From Saezia sanguinis (GTDB taxonomy: Bacteria; Pseudomonadota; Gammaproteobacteria; Burkholderiales; Burkholderiaceae_C): DNA of 64,000 bases. The notes beneath the pieces were generated by a model. That model saw nothing but the letters and a program-made list of their open reading frames with translations. It did no database searches and was not told the origin of the DNA. Position numbers and translations under genes: made by a program. This document shows, one piece after another, positions 58,793-64,000 of the stretch (its first letter is position 1; the number at the start of each line of letters is the position of its first letter). The DNA lies in NCBI RefSeq assembly GCF_003991585.1, contig NZ_PQSP01000001.1:682001-746000 (forward strand), written 5' to 3'.

Positions 58793-59332
58793 ATGATGAA
58801 AAGTAAAGATCTTGTCATCCAATCAGAAATTGAGAACTTATTACAAAGCCGCTCTTCCGGGCAGAATTTAAAATCTTATTTTGAAAACCTGCCTGATCAC
58901 AAGGTCAGGAGAGCAATTGTCATCTTATCACGCATATACCCTGACAAAAACACAGTTTCAGATGATGATCTCGAATTTATCATCTGCATGCTTTCAAAGG
59001 AAAGGTATCTGGAACAGGATAGTTTTTTTAACTTTATCCATTCGCTGAATCTCATTGAGTTCACCGAAACACAAAAAGATACACTGATTCCTGTTATCCA
59101 AAAACACTTTGAAACATTATGTGAAAACTGCACGTTTGAGCTGGATAATCTTTTGGTCAACATATTCAAACTGCCTGATTTGTTTGAATATATGAAAACA
59201 CTGGCAGAAGAAGGCAGCACCGCCGTGCTTCAGCACATTGCAGATATTTTGCGGTATGAACATTTCTCTGACGACAAGGTATCAGCTGAAGCCTTAGAAA
59301 TACTGGAACAAAAAATATCGCGCAAACTGTAA
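58793..59332 (+). CDS. AT-rich orphan, all-helical protein of unknown function
   Basis: 179 residues, predicted almost entirely helical, with Leu/Ile/Phe heptads resembling HEAT-like or immunity-type helical repeats (KVRRAIVILSRIYPDK, DDDLEFIICMLSKERYLEQD, LFEYMKTLAEEGSTAVLQHIADIL). Two cysteines sit close together (CENC). No family recognised. Its base composition is clearly more AT-rich than the flanking genes, a sign of recent transfer. The gene opens ATGATG. It begins a patch of accessory genes. Confidence 0.6.
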   Translation: MMKSKDLVIQSEIENLLQSRSSGQNLKSYFENLPDHKVRRAIVILSRIYPDKNTVSDDDLEFIICMLSKERYLEQDSFFNFIHSLNLIEFTETQKDTLIPVIQKHFETLCENCTFELDNLLVNIFKLPDLFEYMKTLAEEGSTAVLQHIADILRYEHFSDDKVSAEALEILEQKISRKL

Positions 59333-59472
59333 CCTGCAACCGCTGAAGGTATCTGGCCAGAATATGTCAAAATACCCCCGCGGCACAGACAATGCACCGA
59401 CCTCATTGAGACAACATACGCCCTCGTATTCACATAACGAGCAATACTGGGCACTGGCTTGATTGCTGCGGC

Positions 59473-59982
59473 CTATTCGTTGAACAACACCATGATCTGC
59501 CTGCATAAAGCCTCAGGCAGGCCGTCTTCATAGCCCGATGGATCTTTCAGTTGAACCACCACTTCTCCGACCTTTTGGGATAACTCTGCAGGTATAGCCC
59601 GCTTGGCAGGAATATCTGCATAGTCATGCATATTGACCATGTCGTTATCATGCGGGTCGTACCAGATACGCGGTGGCTGATAAAAACCATTCAAAATACG
59701 CTCTTCCAGTGTTCTCACTGTCTGGTAATCATCTTTCTCACCCTGTGGCACTTCTTCCAGCGAAGCGTATTGCGCTAAAAACCCCGCCCCCATATTCCAG
59801 AACAACATCCGGGCTGTGGCTTCATCCAGCTGAGGGTTATCGATCAGCCATTGCAGACCCAGCGCGTTATAGTCAAAATCAGACTTGGCTGCGTACAGAT
59901 GCCACTGTTCAGGCGTTGCCTGCTCCAGATAAGGAAAGATCAGCGCCCATGTTTTTTCTTCTGCATCTTTTTCTCTTACCAC
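59473..59982 (-). CDS. DUF4274-like protein
   Basis: 169 residues. The segment NPQLDEATARMLFWNMGAGFLAQYAS resembles the core of DUF4274 (a Trp-rich helical domain with a conserved D-x-A-T/TA-L-x-FW stretch). Preceding it is a YAAKSDFDYNALGLQWLI helix. Related domains occur among immunity proteins of polymorphic toxins, but there is no toxin beside it here. The start is a GTG at 59982 without a strong ribosome site. It is divergent from the nucleotidyltransferase gene with 117 bases between. Confidence 0.6.
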   Translation of the reverse strand: MVREKDAEEKTWALIFPYLEQATPEQWHLYAAKSDFDYNALGLQWLIDNPQLDEATARMLFWNMGAGFLAQYASLEEVPQGEKDDYQTVRTLEERILNGFYQPPRIWYDPHDNDMVNMHDYADIPAKRAIPAELSQKVGEVVVQLKDPSGYEDGLPEALCRQIMVLFNE

Positions 59983-60099
59983 CTGTCATTGTCCCTTTCA
60001 TACAGTAAAAGAACTTTGCTATTGTTATCTAAAAGCAGCAAAACAGCAAAATCGCATCGCACTAAAATTGACTCCTTTAACAGGCCATCAGAAACGAGT

Positions 60100-60909
60100 A
60101 TGACTTTTCTTTACGCTCATCCTATCGAAGACCATGCCCGCCAGCGCATCCAGAGCAAATTGAGCCGGATTGAAAAGCAGCATCAGGTACATATCGTTTA
60201 CGCCTGCGAATCCGGCAGCCGGGGCTGGGGTTTTGCCTCTCCCGACAGCGACTATGACGTGCGATTCATTTACGTGCACCGTCTGCCCTGGTATCTGAGT
60301 GTGGAAACACAACGTGATGTGATTGAACTTCCCATAGATGACGAGCTTGATATCAGTGGATGGGAATTGCGCAAAACACTGCAACTTTTCCGCAGATCAA
60401 ACCCCACTTTATTCGAGTGGCTGGGCTCGCCAATCATTTACCGGGAAGATGTCAGCATAACAACACACCTGCGCCAATTGGCCGCAGGGTTTTACCATGG
60501 GCTTAAAGGCCGCTGGCACTATCTGGGAATGGCCAAAAACAATTTCCGCGGCTACCTGAAAGGAGACCAGGTCCGGCTGAAAAAATACCTCTATGTATTG
60601 CGCCCGATTCTCGCGGTGTTATGGATTGATGCCGGCCAAGGCATTCCGCCCATGCGTTTTGCCGACCTGGCCGACGCCACCATTACAGACCCTGAGCTCA
60701 AAAAAGAGATCAACGCCCTGCTCAAAGTCAAAATGAGCAGCGGTGAAAGCCAGTACGGTGCTCCGTTCCCCAACATACAGGCATTCATTGAGGAATTCTT
60801 TGCCCGGCAAGAAATACCTGAAGGTTACCGCCAGATTACCTCACCGGAGAACGATGCCGCCCTGAATCAACTGCTTTACCAGGCCGTCATGCAGTTCACG
60901 CCCGACTGA
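60100..60909 (+). CDS. RlaP-like pol-beta superfamily nucleotidyltransferase
   Basis: 269 residues from the ATG at 60100. The larger frame from 59851 reads backwards through DUF4274 and is rejected. The nucleotidyltransferase motif is GSRGWGFASPDSDYDVRFIYV with metal aspartates D51 and D53, a further LDISGWELRKTLQLF and a helical C-terminal half. It fits the RlaP family (RNA-ligase-associated pol-beta nucleotidyltransferase; YcgL in Bacillus). Family members are predicted to act in RNA repair or end modification, often next to RNA ligases, but none is adjacent here. Confidence 0.75.
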   Translation: MTFLYAHPIEDHARQRIQSKLSRIEKQHQVHIVYACESGSRGWGFASPDSDYDVRFIYVHRLPWYLSVETQRDVIELPIDDELDISGWELRKTLQLFRRSNPTLFEWLGSPIIYREDVSITTHLRQLAAGFYHGLKGRWHYLGMAKNNFRGYLKGDQVRLKKYLYVLRPILAVLWIDAGQGIPPMRFADLADATITDPELKKEINALLKVKMSSGESQYGAPFPNIQAFIEEFFARQEIPEGYRQITSPENDAALNQLLYQAVMQFTPD

Positions 60910-60949
60910 TTTACGGGAGCCGCGCGCAAGCAGCACAAGCAATACATGC

Positions 60950-61441
60950 TTATGCGCACAGCCGCATGCATGAATCCTTGTCAGGCTTGGCAAAGTGGTT
61001 GCCTAAAATGGTTTCAACATCAATATGATCGCTGAACGATGTCAGCGTATCTGCCCGGGCACATACCTTTTTAAATTTTCTTTCCCATTTTTCACTCAGC
61101 GCCAGATCAACTTCCAGCCCGGTGTAACCATCCAGGTGCCCCTGCGCATAACCTTCGGCGAGAAACTTGCATGCACTGTCATGGCCATTTTCAGCCGCAT
61201 CGATAATCAGCAACAAAGCCAGCGTGCGATCGGCAGCAATGCCCTCTCCCGCCCAGAGCATCGTTGCCAGATTCCATTTGGCTTCCGTATGTCCCTGTTT
61301 ACAGGCCTGTGCATAGTAATAAACGGCGGCCCGATGGTATTCCTTTCCACCTGTCGCAAACAATGCACCCAATCTGTTCTGCGCCTCGGCATCGCCCGAG
61401 TCTGCCTGTTTCAATAAAGCAATCAAGTCTTGTTTATCCAT
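60950..61441 (-). CDS. Sel1-like repeat protein
   Basis: 163 residues from the ATG at 61441 (GAGG upstream). Two to three Sel1-like (TPR-type) repeats are visible: DAEAQNRLGALFATGGKEYHRAAVYYYAQA, HTEAKWNLATMLWAGEGIAADRTLALLLIIDAA, DSACKFLAEGYAQG. These form helical adaptor surfaces for protein binding. No partner is evident. A tail with His, Asp and two Cys follows. Confidence 0.78.
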   Translation of the reverse strand: MDKQDLIALLKQADSGDAEAQNRLGALFATGGKEYHRAAVYYYAQACKQGHTEAKWNLATMLWAGEGIAADRTLALLLIIDAAENGHDSACKFLAEGYAQGHLDGYTGLEVDLALSEKWERKFKKVCARADTLTSFSDHIDVETILGNHFAKPDKDSCMRLCA

Positions 61442-61669
61442 GCCTTGTAGCCTCAAAAATTGAACCGTTGTCCACCAGACATCATGGACTTAAGATGCAA
61501 CCCCTGTGTTCAGTTTACTTATTCTAGCAGAGGCTTGGAAAAGACCGTATTTTCCCCGGAAGGCCCCCTTTGCCCTGTATGACTGGCAGAAGATAAAAGC
61601 CTATTTTGAAATAGGTTCCGGCACATCATAAAACATGCCATATTCCCAGCGATCAATCAGGCGAGAACT

Positions 61670-62395
61670 CTATTTTGCACCACGCGGGCTGAATGTGCGT
61701 GGAAAGTAAACCGGCGCCTCACGGTGCTGCAGCCGATAACCCATGGGGGCACGAGGGGCATCGCTTTGCACCGTGCCTACCTCCTGCAAAAACTCGGCTG
61801 CCAGCATGCGGGTTCTAAAGCCGCTTTTATCCACTGGCCGTCCCAAGACAACCTCATACATGTGCTGAAGCTGTGGCAGGGTAAATGGTTCAGGCAACAG
61901 AAAAGCCGGCAACGATGTGTACTCCACCTTGCTGCGCAGTCGCTCCAGCGTGGCCTGAAACAGTTCATGGTGATCAAAGGCCAGCTTCATGGTTATACAC
62001 TTCTCGGCAGCAAACCATTGCGCATCACTGACATTGGTGTGTGCTGCGGCCTGAACCTCCTGCCAAGGAACCAGCGCGAAATACACATGCGTGGCCGACC
62101 AGCCGCGCGGATCGCGCCCGGCCCCGCCCCAACTGCCTACCTGCTCCAGATACGGTGCCTGCACGCCTGTTTTTTCATGCAGCTTGCGTAAAGCACAGTC
62201 CAGCAATGTGGCATCCTGCGCCACATTCACAAACCCGCCCGGCAATGCCCAGCATCCCGGAAAGGGTTCCTGGTCAGCACTGCCGCGCTGCACCAGCAGC
62301 ACCTGTAGCTGGTCTTCCTTCACGGTAAAAATCACCACGTCCACAGTGGTCAGCGGGCGATGCGTTGGTAAATGGATACCTGTTTGCTTTTTCAT
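61670..62395 (-). CDS. NrtR-like regulator: Nudix domain plus winged helix
   Basis: 241 residues from the ATG at 62395. The N-terminal Nudix fold (about 15-150) has a damaged Nudix box: at residues 70-78 RKLHEKTGV stands where catalytic enzymes have REUxEExGU, so two catalytic glutamates are lysines. The C-terminal part (about 155-235) is the NrtR winged-helix type (SLPAFLLPEPFTLPQLQHMYEVVLGRPVDKSGFRTRML). This fits a ligand-sensing repressor rather than a hydrolase; NrtR proteins sense ADP-ribose-type molecules. It is divergent from the SPFH operon, with two palindromes between the genes. Confidence 0.85.
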   Translation of the reverse strand: MKKQTGIHLPTHRPLTTVDVVIFTVKEDQLQVLLVQRGSADQEPFPGCWALPGGFVNVAQDATLLDCALRKLHEKTGVQAPYLEQVGSWGGAGRDPRGWSATHVYFALVPWQEVQAAAHTNVSDAQWFAAEKCITMKLAFDHHELFQATLERLRSKVEYTSLPAFLLPEPFTLPQLQHMYEVVLGRPVDKSGFRTRMLAAEFLQEVGTVQSDAPRAPMGYRLQHREAPVYFPRTFSPRGAK

Positions 62396-62478
62396 GACCG
62401 TTTCAATTTTTGTTCCAGCGCAACCATTCTGATGGCCAGGCCTTATTGTTGTGCATTTTCCAATATTTTTTGAAAAAC

Positions 62479-62506
62479 TTGACATTATTTCATTAAGTTG
62501 TATTAT
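62479..62506 (+). promoter_or_regulatory. Strong sigma70 promoter of the SPFH operon
   Basis: TTGACA (62479-62484), 16-base spacer, TATTAT (62501-62506), about 42 bases before the SPFH start. The -35 is the perfect consensus. Its -10 lies inside the first palindrome. Confidence 0.82.
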
Positions 62507-62534
62507 ACAACCCATATAAGTTGCACAATGCAAC
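62497..62534. promoter_or_regulatory. Tandem 15-bp palindromic operators (NrtR-like regulator sites)
   Basis: GTTGTATTATACAAC (62497-62511) and GTTGCACAATGCAAC (62520-62534) share the pattern GTTG-Y-A-N3-T-R-CAAC and lie 23 bp apart centre to centre. The first covers the -10, the second lies at about +8 to +22 of the inferred transcript. A repressor bound at both would shut the SPFH operon. Confidence 0.82.
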
Positions 62535-62548
62535 CTTAGGAGAACAAC

Positions 62549-63586
62549 ATGTTTGGAATTCAATATATCAAATCACAGCCCACGGTATACCTTATGCAGT
62601 TCAACCGCGGCAAAGTCGTCCGGCAAGGCGCAGGCCAGTCATTTTTCTATTACGCCCCCGCCTCGACACTGGTTGCCGTACCGGTCAGCAGCCAGGACAG
62701 CCCCTTTATGCTGAACATGTCCACCGCTGACTTTCAGGAAATTACCGTGCAGGGCCAGGTCACCTACCGCATCACAAAGCCTGAGCACATTGCCAAAATG
62801 ATGGATTTTTCTTTAACGTCAAATGGCAAGCGTTATGTATCGGAAGACCCTGCCCGGTTAGGTGATCGCATCGTCATGCAAACAGAGGTCATCATTCAGC
62901 GTACGGTACAGAGCATGACTTTAAAAGAGGCGTTATGTGCTGCCGCCCAGATTGCACAGATCACAGCACAAAGCCTGCAACAACAGTCTGAGATTGAAGC
63001 ATTAGGGCTTGAGATTCTTGGCGTTTCCATTGTTGCCATCAAACCCACGCCTGACATTGCACGCGCACTGGAAGCCCAGGCCCGTGAAGCACACCTTAAA
63101 GCGGCGGACGAGGCTATTTATTCACGCCGAATGTCTGCAGTGGAAAACGAGCGTGCCATCCGGCAAAATGAGTTGGATACCGAAATTGCCGTCGAAGAAA
63201 AGAAAAGCGAAATCCAGGCTGCGCAGATGGCCATGAAAGCGGCCCGTATGCGTAAAGACAACGAACTGCGTAATGAACAGATGAGTTCTGACATTGACCT
63301 GGAAGAAAAACGCAAGGCGTTTGTACAGTCGCAGGTGGAAAACACCCGTGCCAACGCCGAAGCAGAGGCTTACAAGGTGGAGGCACTGATGCAGGCATTG
63401 GACAAAGCCGATCCGCGCGTGGTGCAGGCACTTGCCGCCATCGGGATGCAGCCCGGCCAGCTCATTGCGCAGGCATTCGGCGGTATCGCCGAAAAAGCCG
63501 AGCGTATCGGACAACTCAACGTCTCGCCCGATCTGCTTAATACATTGATGCGCAGCTCATCTGCGCCCTCTGGCAAAAAGCAATGA
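62549..63586 (+). CDS. Soluble SPFH (band 7) domain protein
   Basis: 345 residues with no N-terminal membrane helix or signal, unlike most stomatin/HflK-type proteins. The SPFH domain covers about 10-170 (VTYRITKPEHIAKM, RDRIV-like LGDRIVMQTEVIIQRTVQS, SLQQQSEIEALGLEILGVSIVAIKPTPDIARALE). A long charged coiled coil follows (about 172-285), then a hydrophobic C-terminal AAIGMQPGQLIAQAFGGIAEKAERI. It probably assembles into rings or filaments. An AGGAG ribosome site precedes the ATG. It is the first gene of the operon controlled by the palindromes upstream. Confidence 0.88.
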   Translation: MFGIQYIKSQPTVYLMQFNRGKVVRQGAGQSFFYYAPASTLVAVPVSSQDSPFMLNMSTADFQEITVQGQVTYRITKPEHIAKMMDFSLTSNGKRYVSEDPARLGDRIVMQTEVIIQRTVQSMTLKEALCAAAQIAQITAQSLQQQSEIEALGLEILGVSIVAIKPTPDIARALEAQAREAHLKAADEAIYSRRMSAVENERAIRQNELDTEIAVEEKKSEIQAAQMAMKAARMRKDNELRNEQMSSDIDLEEKRKAFVQSQVENTRANAEAEAYKVEALMQALDKADPRVVQALAAIGMQPGQLIAQAFGGIAEKAERIGQLNVSPDLLNTLMRSSSAPSGKKQ

Positions 63587-63613
63587 CAACGCTTAATTGA
63601 AAGGAACGGCAGG

Positions 63614-63898
63614 ATGAAAAGCCATAACTACATCGCATTGAGCGCTGACTTCTGGGAAAAATTCCATGGCCCCTTGCAAAACATCCTGAAACAGGAACTG
63701 GAAGCAGGCAACCAGATCGCCAAAATCTACGAAGGAGATTATCCGCGTGAAGGCAGCGTCATGGTTTTTCTGGTCTGGCCTTTTAAAACGCCCATACCCC
63801 ACCCCCTCAACGGTATTGAATACCACGATATCAACGATCCGCACTACTGGAAAGCCGAATATGCCGATGAGTCCAACAACCTGTACCTGTGCTGTTGA
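63614..63898 (+). CDS. Small protein of unknown function in the SPFH operon
   Basis: 94 residues, with AAAGGAACGGCAGG upstream of the ATG. It is a compact, aromatic-rich protein (FWEKFHGPLQNILKQELEAGN; VFLVWPFKTPIPHP; GIEYHDINDPHYWKAEY) ending in CC. No family recognised. It lies 27 bases after the SPFH gene and 28 before the next, so it is cotranscribed with them. Confidence 0.7.
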   Translation: MKSHNYIALSADFWEKFHGPLQNILKQELEAGNQIAKIYEGDYPREGSVMVFLVWPFKTPIPHPLNGIEYHDINDPHYWKAEYADESNNLYLCC

Positions 63899-63926
63899 CA
63901 CCTGCAAATAAAAAAGGAGCACCACG

Positions 63927-64000
63927 ATGAGCAATGCAACCGAACGCAAAGTGGTCTTGATCACCCGCCAGACCCGGCTGGAAGAACTGATACAGCGCTA
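63927..64000 (+). CDS. Start of a further operon gene, possibly NAD-kinase-like (3' end outside window)
   Basis: ATG at 63927 with AAGGAG upstream; only 24 codons are visible (MSNATERKVVLITRQTRLEE and on). The N-terminus VVLITRQTRLEELI resembles, from memory, the start of a predicted ATP-NAD-kinase-like family found with soluble SPFH genes. It is too short to be sure. If right, it links this operon to nicotinamide nucleotides, in agreement with the NrtR-type regulator. Confidence 0.5.
   Translation, partial: MSNATERKVVLITRQTRLEELIQR

Noticed and set aside
61670..62563. Longer start (62563) for the NrtR-like gene
   Set aside because: The extra 56 residues run across the SPFH operon promoter and both palindromes and have no family similarity.

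Overview
The window reads as a stretch of chromosome from a betaproteobacterium, most likely order Burkholderiales. This is inferred from gene content and order: the block yebC-purD-hemF-nadD-rsfS-rlmH-maf-rng, the pair of AddAB-type genes next to trxA-rho-rpmE (type B L31), grpE-dnaK-dnaJ behind sigma32-type promoters, and an isolated hflD. Base composition is moderate, about half G+C by eye. I saw no rRNA, tRNA, insertion sequence, prophage or CRISPR array.

Layout. 0-5 kb: the tail of a yicC-type RNase gene, then a Pnkp-Hen1 RNA repair operon. 5-10 kb: acetyl-CoA synthetase, an MscS-type channel, a secreted protein and ruvC. 10-18 kb: a PLP ammonia-lyase, then a dense minus-strand housekeeping run (rng, maf, rlmH, rsfS, nadD, hemF, purD, yebC), partly joined by short overlaps. 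18-26 kb: a HerA-like ATPase, an ODP-type di-iron metallo-beta-lactamase-fold protein, the heat-shock chaperones and trmB. 26-33 kb: a TetR pair with a palindromic operator, uppP, a GNAT, a radical SAM gene behind a perfect SOS box, a PACE efflux pump, an orphan secreted protein and a histone-deacetylase-like enzyme. 32-38.5 kb: moxR-DUF58-transglutaminase, a membrane-bound lytic transglycosylase and a DUF455 protein. 38.5-43 kb: an EF-G paralogue with an inverted repeat in its leader, a degraded gene, glyoxalase I and a nitroreductase. 43-55 kb: AddA/AddB-like recombination nuclease, trxA, rho, rpmE2, a GT-C-like membrane protein and a MATE transporter. 55-58 kb: a siderophore-interacting reductase with a Fur-like regulator lacking the usual metal ligands, and an FAD oxidoreductase. 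58-61.5 kb: hflD, then an accessory patch (AT-rich orphan, DUF4274-like, RlaP-like nucleotidyltransferase, Sel1-like). 61.5-64 kb: an NrtR-like Nudix regulator divergent from an operon of a soluble SPFH protein, a 94-residue orphan and the start of what may be an NAD-kinase-like gene.

The last locus is the best candidate for a little-described system. A regulator with a damaged Nudix box faces an SPFH operon whose strong sigma70 promoter is covered by two near-identical 15-bp palindromes. This suggests that a nicotinamide- or ADP-ribose-type signal controls a coiled-coil SPFH assembly. Other points worth attention are the RNA-repair genes (Hen1-Pnkp, and a separate RlaP-like enzyme), the SOS-box radical SAM gene, and the palindromes upstream of the siderophore-interacting reductase. 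All calls come from reading the sequence; no database search was run.
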